NCBI RefSeq assembly: GCF_937127095.1
Contig: NZ_CAKZLP010000019.1
Span: forward strand, 62,001-126,000
Direction: 5' to 3'
DNA length: 64,000 nt
From: an uncultured Amphritea sp.
GTDB taxonomy: Bacteria > Pseudomonadota > Gammaproteobacteria > Pseudomonadales > Balneatricaceae
Of the stretch, positions 1 to 9,659 are shown piece by piece; the stretch's first letter is position 1; each line of letters begins with the position of its first letter. A program made the translations under genes and the position numbers. The notes beneath the pieces were generated by a model. That model ran no database searches. It saw only the letters and a list, made by a program, of their open reading frames with translations, and had not been told where the DNA came from.

Positions 1-1333
1 CTGGGAACACTTCAATGAACTGGATAAGCAGGGCCTGATGATGTACGGCCAGATGACCGCGGGATCATGGGTCTATATCGGTTCGCAGGGGATTGTGCAG
101 GGGACCTACGAGACCTTTGCCGCGATGGCGAAAAAGCACTTTGGGGGTGATGCCTCTGGCCGCTGGGTACTGACCGGTGGTCTGGGGGGAATGGGGGGGG
201 CTCAGCCCCTGGCGGCAACCATGGCCGGGTTCTCCTGTATTACCGTCGAGTGTGATGAGACCCGCATCGATTTCCGTCTGCGAACCCGCTATGTCGACAA
301 GAAAGCCTATACCCTGGATGAAGCGCTGGATATGATCGCCAGCGCTAAAGCTAAGGGCGAAGTGGTTTCGGTAGGCTTGCTGGGTAACTGCGCGGATATC
401 TTCCCGGAAATGGTTGAACGGGGTATCACACCCGACGTGGTGACCGACCAGACCAGTGCCCATGATCCTTTGAACGGTTATCTGCCGAAGGGCTGGACGC
501 TTGAGTACGCAGCGCAGATGCGCCTGAAAGATGAAGCGGCGGTGGTCGATGCTGCAAAAGAGTCGATGGCGGTTCAGGTGCGGGCGATGCTGGCTCTGCA
601 AAGCCAGGGTGCAGCGACCACGGATTATGGTAACAACATCCGTCAGATGGCTTTAGATAAGGGGGTCGATAACGCCTTCGACTTCCCCGGATTTGTGCCC
701 GCCTATATCCGGCCGCTGTTCTGTGAGGGGATCGGTCCTTTCCGCTGGGTAGCGTTGTCCGGTGATCCTGAAGATATCTATAAAACTGATCAGAAGGTCA
801 AAGAGCTGATTCCGGATGATCCGCATCTGCATAACTGGCTGGATATGGCCCGTGAACGGATCGCTTTTCAGGGGCTGCCGGCGCGGATCTGCTGGGTAGG
901 GTTGAAGGATCGTCAGCGCCTGGCGCTGGCATTTAACGAGATGGTCAGAAATGGAGAGTTGAAAGCGCCGGTGGTAATCGGCAGGGATCACCTTGATTCA
1001 GGCTCGGTAGCCAGCCCCAACCGGGAAACGGAAGCGATGCTGGATGGCTCCGATGCGGTGTCCGACTGGCCGTTGCTGAATGCCCTGTTGAATACCGCCG
1101 GTGGAGCCACCTGGGTGTCGCTGCATCATGGCGGTGGTGTAGGCATGGGCTTTAGTCAGCACGCCGGAGTGGTAATTGTTGCGGATGGTACTGAGGCTGC
1201 GGAAAAACGCCTGGCGCGGGTGCTGCGCAATGATCCGGGCACCGGCGTGATGCGTCATGCGGATGCCGGTTATGATATTGCCATCGATTGCGCCCGGGAG
1301 CAGGGGCTGGATCTGCCGATGCTGAACAGATAA
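1..1333 (+). CDS. hutU: Urocanate hydratase (urocanase), 5' truncated by window edge
   Basis: Converts urocanate to 4-imidazolone-5-propanoate, the second step of histidine degradation, in the cytosol. The open frame runs in from the window edge: residues [12 protein letters not shown] precede the first Met at 38, so that Met is internal and about 115 N-terminal residues are missing. Visible family features are the glycine-rich stretch [10 protein letters not shown], the segment ARICWVG, whose Cys falls near position 411 of the full protein and so fits the catalytic Cys410 of Pseudomonas urocanase, and the conserved GRDHLDSGS block. hutH follows 97 bp downstream on the same strand, as expected for a hut operon. 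Confidence 0.97.
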   Translation, partial: WEHFNELDKQGLMMYGQMTAGSWVYIGSQGIVQGTYETFAAMAKKHFGGDASGRWVLTGGLGGMGGAQPLAATMAGFSCITVECDETRIDFRLRTRYVDKKAYTLDEALDMIASAKAKGEVVSVGLLGNCADIFPEMVERGITPDVVTDQTSAHDPLNGYLPKGWTLEYAAQMRLKDEAAVVDAAKESMAVQVRAMLALQSQGAATTDYGNNIRQMALDKGVDNAFDFPGFVPAYIRPLFCEGIGPFRWVALSGDPEDIYKTDQKVKELIPDDPHLHNWLDMARERIAFQGLPARICWVGLKDRQRLALAFNEMVRNGELKAPVVIGRDHLDSGSVASPNRETEAMLDGSDAVSDWPLLNALLNTAGGATWVSLHHGGGVGMGFSQHAGVVIVADGTEAAEKRLARVLRNDPGTGVMRHADAGYDIAIDCAREQGLDLPMLNR

Positions 1334-1430
1334 AAAATCAACTATAACTGATAGTGTATTGCTCATTGGGCCTGATCGACGTCGGGCCTGATTTGATGCA
1401 GGCGATAAACATTTTTTAGGAATTATCCTG

Positions 1431-2963
1431 ATGTATCAACTTACTGTTAACCCGGGGCATCTCTCCCTGGCTGAATTACGCCGAATTAACCATGAGCCGG
1501 TGTCGCTGTCTCTCGATCCCGCCTGTCATGATAGGATTCATGCCAGTAGTGCGGCGGTTGAACGGGTCATCGAAGCGGGACGGGTTGTCTATGGGATCAA
1601 CACCGGCTTTGGTCTGCTGGCAAATACCCGTATCGCCATTGAAGATCTGGCGCTGCTACAGCGCAGTATTGTTCTGTCTCATGCTGCGGGTGTGGGTGAA
1701 CTCATGGCTGAATCGACTGTACGGTTGATGATGACTCTGAAGATCAACTCGCTGGCACGGGGTTTTTCCGGAATCCGTCTGGAAATTATAGAAGCGCTGA
1801 TCAAACTGGTTAATGCTGAAGTTTACCCCTGTGTCCCGCAGAAAGGCTCGGTCGGGGCTTCCGGTGATCTGGCGCCACTGGCACATATGAGCACCGTACT
1901 GCTGGGTGAAGGTGAAGTGACTTATAACGGTGAGCGCATGTCGGGTGCCGAGGGCCTGCGGATCGCCGGGCTGGAACCGATCGCTCTGGCACCTAAAGAG
2001 GGGTTGGCGCTGCTGAATGGCACCCAGGCATCTACCGCCTTTGCGCTGCAGGGGCTGTTTGCCGCCGAAGATCTGTTTGCAGCAGCGATTATATCCGGAT
2101 CCCTGTCTGTGGAAGCGGCGCTGGGTAGCCGTCGGCCGTTTGATCCCCGGGTACATGAAGTGCGCGGGCAACAGGGGCAGATCGATGCGGCGACCGCCTA
2201 CCGTCATCTGCTGGGTGAGCGTTCCGAGATTGGTGACTCCCATGAAGGGTGTGAGAAAGTTCAGGACCCCTATTCACTGCGTTGTCAGCCTCAGGTTATG
2301 GGTGCTTGTCTGCAGCAGATTCGGCAGGCGTCAGAGGTTCTGCTGGTAGAAGCCAATGCGGTGTCTGATAATCCGCTGGTGTTTATCGAAACTGATGAGT
2401 TTATCTCCGCCGGTAACTTTCATGCCGAACCGGTCGCCATGGTAGCCGATAATCTGGCGCTGGCCATCGCTGAGATCGGGTCGTTGTCTGAGCGGCGCAT
2501 GGCGCTATTGATCGACTCCAATCTGAGTAAGTTGCCACCGTTTCTGGTTAATAATGGCGGCGTGAACTCTGGCTTTATGATCGCCCAGGTGACCGGTGCG
2601 GCCCTGGCCTCGGAGAACAAGTCACTGGCACACCCTGCCAGCGTTGACAGTCTGCCAACCTCGGCCAATCAGGAAGACCATGTATCGATGGCCACCTTCG
2701 CCGCTCGCCGGTTGAAGGATATGGCGGACAATACTGCGGGTATTCTGGCGGTTGAACTGCTGGCGGCTTGTCAGGGTGTCGATTTCCGTGCGCCGCTGAA
2801 GTCATCAGAACGGGTTGAGGCGGCGAAAGCACAGCTGCGTGAGGTGGTGCCTTTCTATGATAAGGATCGTTACTTCTCACCGGATATTGAAAATGCCAAG
2901 CAGCTGATTCAGAGTGCTGCCTATAACGCGTACATGCCGGAGCAACTGCTACCGAGCGTGTAA
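1431..2963 (+). CDS. hutH: Histidine ammonia-lyase
   Basis: Deaminates L-histidine to trans-urocanate, the first step of histidine use, and supplies the substrate of the upstream urocanase. The 510-residue length is typical. The Ala-Ser-Gly triplet that cyclises to the MIO electrophile is at residues 143-145 inside [12 protein letters not shown], matching the family position. The start ATG is preceded by AGGA nine bases upstream. A hairpin lies 27 bp after the stop. The other hut genes (hutI, hutG, hutC) are not visible and may lie before the window. Confidence 0.97.
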   Translation: MYQLTVNPGHLSLAELRRINHEPVSLSLDPACHDRIHASSAAVERVIEAGRVVYGINTGFGLLANTRIAIEDLALLQRSIVLSHAAGVGELMAESTVRLMMTLKINSLARGFSGIRLEIIEALIKLVNAEVYPCVPQKGSVGASGDLAPLAHMSTVLLGEGEVTYNGERMSGAEGLRIAGLEPIALAPKEGLALLNGTQASTAFALQGLFAAEDLFAAAIISGSLSVEAALGSRRPFDPRVHEVRGQQGQIDAATAYRHLLGERSEIGDSHEGCEKVQDPYSLRCQPQVMGACLQQIRQASEVLLVEANAVSDNPLVFIETDEFISAGNFHAEPVAMVADNLALAIAEIGSLSERRMALLIDSNLSKLPPFLVNNGGVNSGFMIAQVTGAALASENKSLAHPASVDSLPTSANQEDHVSMATFAARRLKDMADNTAGILAVELLAACQGVDFRAPLKSSERVEAAKAQLREVVPFYDKDRYFSPDIENAKQLIQSAAYNAYMPEQLLPSV

Positions 2964-2989
2964 CAGCAATAAGATTGCAAGGGGCTATA

Positions 2990-3016
2990 ACGCTATCAGG
3001 TTATTCCTGGTAGCGT
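2990..3016 (+). terminator. Stem-loop after hutH
   Basis: An 11-bp stem with one G-U pair (ACGCTATCAGG with CCTGGTAGCGT) and a 5-base loop lies 27 bp past the hutH stop, between convergent hutH and the AEC gene. No U-tract follows on either strand, so it could be a weak terminator or an mRNA-end stabiliser. Confidence 0.45.
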
Positions 3017-3175
3017 CGTGGCTTCGCTGTCGCTGTTATTCCTGTCCAGAAAAGTAAAAGGCAATCTCAGGTTGCACTGCAGGGGGAACGCAGTGAAGCG
3101 ATCTGATCTTGAAAGCATGCAGATAACATGCATACAGATGATATCTGCTTCACTGGATAATGATGCTCTTCTGTC

Positions 3176-4081
3176 TCAGGCCAGCGCAGCAATCGAGATA
3201 AGACTGAGCAGCGTGGTTAACACCAGCAGTTGTGCAACCCGGGTGGTTGGTGCCCCATAGAGCATGCCAAAAGAGAACACCGCGGTCGTAATCGGTCCCG
3301 CTGAACTGAGCATATATTTGCCACTGTCTGGCGTTACCGGCGCGAATAGTGACATAGCGGCCCATACCGTGAATGGAAAGATGATCAGTTTAATTCCTGT
3401 AAAGATGCATACCACTCGGTCAAAACGGATGGGAACCTGTGAAAGAACAATACCCAGTGCCACCAGAGCCAGAGGCGCGGCGGCGTGTCCGTTGAAGCTG
3501 ATAAATGTCTGTATGGGGTCTGCCAGTTTTATATTCAGCAGGTTTAACAACAGTCCTGCTCCGATTGCCTGTACCAGAGGCAGCCGGGTTATGACTCTGA
3601 AGACATGCCGCAGTGATGGTTGTTCAGGGCGTGTCAGTTCGAGGGCGAACAGTGTGCCCATAAACAGAATAATGGTATCCAGCGTCAGAATGGCAACAAT
3701 CGGCAATACGTTCTCCGCGCCATAGAGAAATTGAGAGATAGGCAATACTAAGAAGACATTGTTGACAAAAACACAGCCGACCGACATGAGTACGGCTTCC
3801 TGTTTTTGCAGCCCCAGTTTTAGTGCCAGCCAGAATGCCAGACTGATAATGATCAGCTCCGCCAGCATATAGGATAACAAGGGTTCAGGACTAAACTGCT
3901 TGAAGGGTACGTTACTCACCAGACCCAATACCAGAATAGGCAGGAAGATGGACGTCGCCACCCAGTTGACGGTTTTAGCCTGTTCGACCGTCATTCGGTT
4001 TGTTTTCCCTAAGAAAAACCCCAGCGCCAGAATCGCAAACACCGGTAATACCGGGTTGATCAGCACCTGTAAAATTCCCAT
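3176..4081 (-). CDS. AEC-family (auxin efflux carrier type) permease
   Basis: This is a 301-residue inner-membrane protein of about ten hydrophobic segments in two halves, the layout of the AEC/Mem_trans family. Bacterial members export or exchange small organic acids such as malate or malonate. The N-terminus has NPVLPVFAILALGFFLGK and the segment SIFLPILVL, both usual in the family. It converges with hutH and diverges from the AraC-type regulator gene across about 300 bp. The substrate cannot be read from sequence. An organic-acid or aromatic-acid role is only suggested by the neighbours. Confidence 0.85.
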   Translation of the reverse strand: MGILQVLINPVLPVFAILALGFFLGKTNRMTVEQAKTVNWVATSIFLPILVLGLVSNVPFKQFSPEPLLSYMLAELIIISLAFWLALKLGLQKQEAVLMSVGCVFVNNVFLVLPISQFLYGAENVLPIVAILTLDTIILFMGTLFALELTRPEQPSLRHVFRVITRLPLVQAIGAGLLLNLLNIKLADPIQTFISFNGHAAAPLALVALGIVLSQVPIRFDRVVCIFTGIKLIIFPFTVWAAMSLFAPVTPDSGKYMLSSAGPITTAVFSFGMLYGAPTTRVAQLLVLTTLLSLISIAALA

Positions 4082-4382
4082 GAAGCGTCCTTATTATTGT
4101 TAATTCTTATTGGATAGCGGCCGTTCAGCTTACCGATACTAGCAGTAATCTGGATCTGGGCAAGCGTCGAACCGCAGTGGTTTTTTCTGTAAAAGCAAAG
4201 CTTTGCTGGTCTTATGTCAACATGGGGAAAGTTAACGACAGCAAGGTGTATCCCGTAAACCGTGCGTCGATATCATCTTGTAAATTATTCATGTTGAAAA
4301 GGGCTGGTATTGGTCGCGTAAATTGACTTTAAGAGATTGATTATATATAAATGCATTCATAAATAATAAAAAATGAGTAGTT
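4082..4382. promoter_or_regulatory. Divergent AEC / AraC intergenic region with a 14-bp palindrome
   Basis: About 300 bp separate the divergent AEC and araC-type genes and must hold both promoters. The clearest structure is the perfect palindrome AGCAAAGCTTTGCT at 4194-4207. The last 60 bases before the regulator are very AT-rich. I could not assign -35/-10 elements with confidence, and no XylS/BenR half-site is visible. Confidence 0.35.
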
Positions 4383-5342
4383 ATGATGTTTAACGAAGTG
4401 CTTCAGGGTAGTGCCATCTATCAGGCGCGAGATCCGCAAGTTATATCCGATTACGTCAATCAACACATTGGAACACATAGGATATCTGTTAAGGGTGAGT
4501 GCGACCAGAAAGCGTCTATCTGGCATCGAAATTTTTCCGATGTGGCGCTTTCGCGGATAACCTATGGTGGTAATGTCAGGGTGCAGTCAGCTGATCTGGA
4601 AGATATCTACCATCTGCAGATAGTGACCAGCGGAGTCTGTGACTGGAGCCTGGCAGATAAAGATCTGAGAGTCAGTGCTGGCGAGGTGCTGCTGCTCAAT
4701 CCTAATGACAAGGTTGACCTTAACTACTCTGCTGATTGCGAGAAAGTGATCGTCAAAATCCCTAAGAGTGTGATGGTCTCAGCGCTGGCGGAAAAGGTCG
4801 CTTATCTGCCAAAGGATGGGGTGAAGTTCGATCATGCGGTACGTAAAACGGCAGATCACCGCTCTCTGATCCACCTGCTGGAGCTTATCTTTATGGAAGC
4901 CGAAGCCGCACAATCTGATTTTTCTCAATTGGCACCCTACAGTAGTTTGCTGGCGGTTAAGTTGCTGGACTGCTTTTCAAATAACATTCAGATTCCCGAT
5001 GAACTGCAGGCGCCGCACTGTTTTTCTGCCATCGACAGCTACATTGCGAATCATATAAAAGATGACCTTTCCATCGATGATTTGGCTACGCTTAGCCGGG
5101 TCAGTCAGCGAACCCTCTATAATATTTTTGCCCGGCACAAGTCAGTTACCCCGATGCACTATATTAAGCAGCAGAAGCTGATGCACGTGCACAAAATGTT
5201 GCAGGATGGCGAGGGTGGCTGTCGCAATGTCACCGAAGTAGCTTTAGATTTTGGCTTTATGCATCTGGGGCGTTTTTCCAGCGAATATCGCAAGATGTTT
5301 GGCGAACTGCCATCTGAAACGTTAAAAAAAAGAAGCCATTAA
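4383..5342 (+). CDS. AraC/XylS-family activator, BenR-like
   Basis: A 319-residue transcriptional regulator. Residues about 45-190 look like the AraC-binding-like sensor domain of XylS, BenR and AntR. The C-terminus holds two helix-turn-helix motifs: DLATLSRVSQRTLYNIF, then VTEVALDFGFMHLGRFSSEY followed by FGELPSETL. The latter closely matches the C-terminus I recall for XylS and BenR. XylS and BenR activate benzoate or toluate dioxygenase genes when bound to benzoate. Sites of their recognition pattern lie before benA, xylE and livK in this window. The probable role is therefore activation of the aromatic-acid cluster. Two adjacent ATGs (4383, 4386) are possible starts. A bidirectional terminator follows. 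Confidence 0.88.
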   Translation: MMFNEVLQGSAIYQARDPQVISDYVNQHIGTHRISVKGECDQKASIWHRNFSDVALSRITYGGNVRVQSADLEDIYHLQIVTSGVCDWSLADKDLRVSAGEVLLLNPNDKVDLNYSADCEKVIVKIPKSVMVSALAEKVAYLPKDGVKFDHAVRKTADHRSLIHLLELIFMEAEAAQSDFSQLAPYSSLLAVKLLDCFSNNIQIPDELQAPHCFSAIDSYIANHIKDDLSIDDLATLSRVSQRTLYNIFARHKSVTPMHYIKQQKLMHVHKMLQDGEGGCRNVTEVALDFGFMHLGRFSSEYRKMFGELPSETLKKRSH

Positions 5343-5367
5343 CGCTATTTGAAAGCTGATATCTCAT

Positions 5368-5398
5368 AAAAAAGGCACCTTAAATCGGTGCCTTTTTT
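5368..5398. terminator. Bidirectional rho-independent terminator
   Basis: The stem AAAAAAGGCACC pairs with GGTGCCTTTTTT around a 7-base loop. A-rich and T-rich flanks make it work on both strands, between the convergent AraC-type gene and the iclR gene that ends the liv operon. Confidence 0.92.
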
Positions 5399-5426
5399 AT
5401 GTCTCGATTACACCGGAACAGGGCGT

Positions 5427-6230
5427 CTAAATATAGCCTCTCAATTGCTGCGTGGCCGTCTGGCAGGCACTGAGCACCGCCTGCTCATAGAGGCTGCCTT
5501 TATCGACCGGTGTGTCACTGGTTTGACCGAGTAGGTTGATGATAGAGCTGATGTTGTTATCAACATCAAAGATGGGCGCGCTGACGACGTTTATATCCGG
5601 CAGATAGTCCTGCTTGAAGCGACAGACTTTTTCCTCCCGGATCTCCTCCAGCAGCTTTATAAACGCACTTTTATTCAGCGGCTGTCCCATATGTCTCGGT
5701 AGGGCCGGAGGGTTGTCAAAAAATTCATCGACGATCTCCTGACGTCTTTGATCGGGCAGAAACGCCAGAAAAATGCGCCCGGAAGCTGAGGTAAAAGGTG
5801 AAAGCTGTGATCCGAGGCGGATATTGACGTTCAGCGAGCGGCTGGAATCAAGCCATTTAATTACCAGAGGGTAGTTACCGTTCCAGATCGCGACGGTAAT
5901 GGTTCGGTCGTATTCCCGGTGCAGCTTCTCTGCGCAGAGGAAAGCGCTCTGGATCGGATCGATCAGACGTAATGCTGAGATGCCGATTTTCAGACTGCTG
6001 GTGGCAAGCGTATATCTTGAGTTACTTTGCTGGTTGATGTAGCCCAGTTTTACCAGGCTAACCAGATATTTATGTAACCGGCTGGGAGACATCTCAGCAA
6101 GCTCTGCGAGTGCTTTCAGGGTAACAGGCTTGCCATATTCAGCAATGTGTTCCAGGATCTTCAGGCCCAGCTCTAAAGAGCTGATGCCCTGTTTCTGATC
6201 TTTGGGAATGGTAATCGTAGTGTCGATCAT
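5427..6230 (-). CDS. IclR-family transcriptional regulator
   Basis: A 267-residue regulator with an N-terminal winged helix (GLKILEHIAEYGKPVTLKAL, then SPSRLHKYLVSLVKLGYI) and an IclR effector-binding domain over about residues 90-260. IclR proteins often control aromatic degradation genes (PcaR, PobR, PcaU types). The gene is last in the livKHMGF transcription unit, 60 bp after livF. A large hairpin fills that gap, which suggests that its level is set separately from the transporter. The start follows AAGGA. The ligand and targets are unknown; liv, lig or hut genes are all possible. Confidence 0.88.
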   Translation of the reverse strand: MIDTTITIPKDQKQGISSLELGLKILEHIAEYGKPVTLKALAELAEMSPSRLHKYLVSLVKLGYINQQSNSRYTLATSSLKIGISALRLIDPIQSAFLCAEKLHREYDRTITVAIWNGNYPLVIKWLDSSRSLNVNIRLGSQLSPFTSASGRIFLAFLPDQRRQEIVDEFFDNPPALPRHMGQPLNKSAFIKLLEEIREEKVCRFKQDYLPDINVVSAPIFDVDNNISSIINLLGQTSDTPVDKGSLYEQAVLSACQTATQQLRGYI

Positions 6231-6247
6231 ACAGTGCTTTGTTCCTT

Positions 6248-6286
6248 ATAGCAGGCGTCGCGATTGTTACGTGCGACCCCTGCTAT
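6248..6286 (-). promoter_or_regulatory. Intercistronic stem-loop between livF and iclR
   Basis: An outer 8-bp stem (ATAGCAGG with CCTGCTAT), a C-C mismatch and an inner 5-bp stem (GTCGC with GCGAC) enclose an 11-base loop. It occupies most of the 60-bp gap just upstream of the iclR ribosome-binding site. No U-tract follows, so partial termination, RNA processing or translational control is more likely than a full stop. Confidence 0.6.
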
Positions 6287-6290
6287 CGTA

Positions 6291-7001
6291 TTAGACTGCC
6301 AGACTTTGTTCAATGAACTCTTTGTTTTCATTGAGCGTTTCAGAGTCACCGTTAAACACGACTTTACCTTTGACGATCAGGATATGCTGTTCACAGAGTT
6401 CATTAAGGACTTTGATGTTTTTATCAACAATGATGGTTGAAACACCGGAGTCTTTAATCTGTCTGATCACCTGCCAGATCTCTTTACGAATCAGGGGGGC
6501 CAGCCCCTCAGTCGCTTCGTCAAGAATCAGCAGGTCCGGGTTGGTCAATAGTGCACGACCAATTGCCAGCATCTGTTGTTCACCACCGGACAGTTGAGTG
6601 CCCTTGTTGGTTAGCCGCTCTGTCAGGCGGGGAAAGACTTCCAGCACCTGGTCATAGGTCCAGTTGGTTTCACCCCGGGAATTTTTTCGGGCAGCCATCT
6701 GCAGGTGCTCTTTTACCGTCAGGTTGTGGAACATACCGCGTCCCTCGGGGACATAGGCGATATCCTGACGCATCCGTTTCCAGGTGGGCAGGCGGGTGAT
6801 ATCTTCACCTTTGTAAATCACCGAACCGCTACGCGGTGGTGCGATTCCCAGAATTGATTTAAGGGTCGTCGATTTTCCCATGCCGTTGCGGCCCATAATA
6901 CTCACCGTTTCCCCCGCTTTAATATCAAAGGATACGCCATGAAGAATATGGCTTTCACCGTACAGTGTTTGCAGCCCGTGAACCTCAAGAATATTTTGCA
7001 T
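6291..7001 (-). CDS. livF: Branched-chain amino acid-type ABC transporter ATPase LivF
   Basis: One of two cytosolic ATPases of a Liv/HAAT-type importer. At 236 residues it has Walker A GRNGMGKST, signature LSGGEQQ and Walker B LLILDEATEGLAP, in the usual order and spacing. LivF starts 2 bp after the livG stop, so translation is probably coupled. Its place beside the benzoate genes and a XylS/BenR-type site before livK suggest uptake of an aromatic acid rather than leucine. This is inference. Confidence 0.93.
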   Translation of the reverse strand: MQNILEVHGLQTLYGESHILHGVSFDIKAGETVSIMGRNGMGKSTTLKSILGIAPPRSGSVIYKGEDITRLPTWKRMRQDIAYVPEGRGMFHNLTVKEHLQMAARKNSRGETNWTYDQVLEVFPRLTERLTNKGTQLSGGEQQMLAIGRALLTNPDLLILDEATEGLAPLIRKEIWQVIRQIKDSGVSTIIVDKNIKVLNELCEQHILIVKGKVVFNGDSETLNENKEFIEQSLAV

Positions 7002-7003
7002 GG

Positions 7004-7762
7004 TTAAAATACCTCGTCATCGTTTCCGAGATAAGCATCCTGAACCAGCGGGTTGTTGCGGATATTGTCTACGGTATCGGTTATTAAGTGCTGGCCATCA
7101 ACCATTACGGTCATCAGATCTGACAGCTCAAATACGGCATCCATATCGTGTTCGACAAGGACAATGCAGTATTGCTTTTTCAGCTCTTTTAACAGGCTGA
7201 TAATCGTTTGTGATTCTTCATGGCCCATCCCCGCCATTGGTTCGTCCAATAGCAGTACTTTCGGCGCGGTGGCAAGCACCATAGCGATCTCCAGCTGGCG
7301 TTGCTCGCCGTAGCTGACTTCCGTAGCTTTGGTATCCGCCCGTGCACCCAGGCCGACCTGTTCCAGGGCCGACCGGGCTATCTCAGCGATTTTTCGGTTG
7401 GTACTGCGTTTTCTGAACAGGTTAAAGCTACCACCGATCCGCTGCTGGGCAGCGATACAACAGTTCTCCAGGCAGGTCGCGTTATGGAAAATATTCGTTT
7501 TCTGAAAACTGCGGCCAATGCCTGTACGACAAAACTCATAACCTTTCAGGTGGGTGATCGGTTTGCCATGATAAAGGATCACGCCGCTGGTGGCCGGATA
7601 GGCACCACACAGCGTGTTTAGCAGGGTGCTTTTGCCTGCGCCATTGGGGCCGACAATGCTGTGCAACTGCTTATCTTTGAACTCTATATTCAGTTCATTC
7701 AGTGCTTTCAGACCTCCCCAGAATTTACACAGGTTTTCGGCTTCAAGGATTGTTTGACTCAT
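7004..7762 (-). CDS. livG: Branched-chain amino acid-type ABC transporter ATPase LivG
   Basis: Second ATPase of the importer, 252 residues. Walker A is GPNGAGKST, the signature is VSYGEQRQLEIA and Walker B runs LLLDEPMAGM. The residues between Walker A and the signature include the long insert with FQKTNIF typical of LivG. The reading frame overlaps livM by 4 bp (ATGA-type overlap). It works with LivF and the permeases LivH and LivM at the inner membrane. Confidence 0.93.
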   Translation of the reverse strand: MSQTILEAENLCKFWGGLKALNELNIEFKDKQLHSIVGPNGAGKSTLLNTLCGAYPATSGVILYHGKPITHLKGYEFCRTGIGRSFQKTNIFHNATCLENCCIAAQQRIGGSFNLFRKRSTNRKIAEIARSALEQVGLGARADTKATEVSYGEQRQLEIAMVLATAPKVLLLDEPMAGMGHEESQTIISLLKELKKQYCIVLVEHDMDAVFELSDLMTVMVDGQHLITDTVDNIRNNPLVQDAYLGNDDEVF

Positions 7763-8727
7763 GACCGTTTCCCTCCGCTCAGATTATTGAGGAAGCCTGC
7801 CATACCGTATTTAAGGGTGAGTACCAGCACAATAATCAGCGCCCCCATAAAGAACATCCAATACTCTGTCAGGTGTTCGATGAAGTAGTGCAAACCTTCA
7901 TACACAAAGCTGCCAATGATAGCTCCGTAAATAGATCCCAGCCCGCCGAGCAGCGCCATCACCAGCGCGGTGGCAGATACGTCCCAGGACATCATGCTGG
8001 GGTTAACAAAGCCAAACTGCAGCGCAAACAGATAACCGGCATAGGCCGCCAGTGAGGAGGCCAGAACATACGCGATTAAGCGAAAATGAAAGATGTTGTA
8101 ACCCAGCGCAGTGGCCCGGTCAGGGTTCTCTTTCAAAGCATCGATAACCCGTCCGAAAGAGGAGTTCATAATGATTTTAAAGAATACAAAACAGTTAAAC
8201 AGCGACAGCAGACAGAGATAGTAAAAGTGGGTTTCATTGTCCAGATCGAGAAAGCTCAGCCCGAAAATACTGGTTTCCGGTTTGATGTAAATAAACAGAC
8301 CATCCTGGCCACCATACTCAATTGAGTCCGCAAAGAAGTAGAAGGTCATCTGTGCCAGTGCCAGGGTGATCATGATCATATAGATACCACTGGTACGCAG
8401 CACAATCAGACCTACAATCAGCGCAATAAAGCCACTGATCAGCATTACATAGAAGGTATAAACCCAGAAGTTAACCGCTTCATACTCGGGTGCGAGAATG
8501 GTAAATATATAACCCCCCAGACCGTAAAACATTGCGTGTCCCAGGGTGATCAGACCGGTACGACCGACCAGATAATCCAGCGACATAACAAAAATGGCCA
8601 GGATAATAATGGTTGAAAATTTATTGATATAAAAGGTGTTACCCTCAAGGAACAGAGGAATAAACAGCCCGATAGCAAAGAACAGATAGATAAAAATCTT
8701 TTCTGATTTATTAGCGAAAATTGACAT
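7759..8727 (-). CDS. livM: Branched-chain amino acid-type ABC transporter permease LivM
   Basis: A 322-residue inner-membrane permease with about nine hydrophobic segments. It carries the family segments VGRTGLITLGHAMFYGLGGY and ALKENPDRATALGYN, the latter being the cytoplasmic coupling loop. It ends with LALLGGLGSIYGA-type residues followed by further membrane segments. livH lies 10 bp upstream and livG overlaps its end, so the genes are one operon. Confidence 0.93.
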   Translation of the reverse strand: MSIFANKSEKIFIYLFFAIGLFIPLFLEGNTFYINKFSTIIILAIFVMSLDYLVGRTGLITLGHAMFYGLGGYIFTILAPEYEAVNFWVYTFYVMLISGFIALIVGLIVLRTSGIYMIMITLALAQMTFYFFADSIEYGGQDGLFIYIKPETSIFGLSFLDLDNETHFYYLCLLSLFNCFVFFKIIMNSSFGRVIDALKENPDRATALGYNIFHFRLIAYVLASSLAAYAGYLFALQFGFVNPSMMSWDVSATALVMALLGGLGSIYGAIIGSFVYEGLHYFIEHLTEYWMFFMGALIIVLVLTLKYGMAGFLNNLSGGKRS

Positions 8728-8737
8728 AGTTAAATCC

Positions 8738-9601
8738 TCAGTTTTTGAACAAGCCCTGAGGCTTGACCAGCAGGATCAGTGCCATCAGCAGGTAGATCGA
8801 CATACTCGAGATCTGCGGCAGTAGAACGGAGGCGTAGGTATCAACGATGCCGACAATCAGTGCTGCCACAAATGCGCCTTTAATTGAACCCAGGCCGCCA
8901 ATCACCACGACGACAAAGCAGGAGATCAGCACGTGTTCGCCCATGCCCGGAACCAGGCTGACGATAGGGGCAGAAACGATACCCGCTAGCGATGCGAGAA
9001 AGACGCCAATGGCAAATACAATGGTGAACAGTTTGCTGATATCAACACCCAGATTTTCAACCATTGCGCGATCAGATTCGCCCGCGCGGATCATCATCCC
9101 CAGCCGGGTCTTATTGATGGTGAAGTACATGCTTGCCGCAACCACCAGACAGAGCAGCGAGATAAACAGGCGATACACCGGATATTCGACGATATCCGTC
9201 AGCCTGATTGAGCCTGACAGCAGTTCCGGTACTTCAACGCCCAGAGGATCATTGCCCCAGACATAACTCTGGGTGGCGTTAAAGATAAAGATCAGGCCCA
9301 CAGTCAACAGAACCTGATCCAGATGATCCCGCTTATAGAGGTGAATAATCAGAAATCTTTCAATGATGATGCCAATCACCAGCGCAATGGTGCCACTGAT
9401 AATAAAGGCCAGCAGAAAGCTATCAGTCAGGGTAGTGAAGTAATATGCGAGGTAAGCCCCGATCATATACATTGAACCATGCGCCAGATTCAGTATGCCC
9501 ATGACGCCAAACACCAGCGTAAGCCCGGATGCAATCAGAAATAGCAGCAGGCCGTACTGAACTCCGTTGAGAAGTTGTACTAGGAAAAGTGAAGTATCCA
9601 T
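8738..9601 (-). CDS. livH: Branched-chain amino acid-type ABC transporter permease LivH
   Basis: A 287-residue inner-membrane permease of the LivH type. The N-terminus has LLNGVQYGLLLFLIASGLTL and GILNLAHGSMYMIGAY, and the C-terminal half has VVVIGGLGSIKGAF. It pairs with LivM to form the channel of the importer. It lies 58 bp after livK, with a GC-rich hairpin in the gap, the usual arrangement that lets the binding-protein message accumulate above the permease message. Confidence 0.94.
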   Translation of the reverse strand: MDTSLFLVQLLNGVQYGLLLFLIASGLTLVFGVMGILNLAHGSMYMIGAYLAYYFTTLTDSFLLAFIISGTIALVIGIIIERFLIIHLYKRDHLDQVLLTVGLIFIFNATQSYVWGNDPLGVEVPELLSGSIRLTDIVEYPVYRLFISLLCLVVAASMYFTINKTRLGMMIRAGESDRAMVENLGVDISKLFTIVFAIGVFLASLAGIVSAPIVSLVPGMGEHVLISCFVVVVIGGLGSIKGAFVAALIVGIVDTYASVLLPQISSMSIYLLMALILLVKPQGLFKN

Positions 9602-9629
9602 AAATGCTTACCTTAAGAAGAACGTTGAG

Positions 9630-9649
9630 TGGGCCTCCGCAGAGGCCCA
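9630..9649 (-). promoter_or_regulatory. Intercistronic hairpin between livK and livH
   Basis: A 7-bp GC-rich stem (TGGGCCT with AGGCCCA) with a 6-base loop lies 10 bp past the livK stop. There is no U-tract. It probably protects the livK mRNA 3' end so that binding protein is made in excess over the permease. Confidence 0.6.
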
Positions 9650-9659
9650 GATCAACTAT

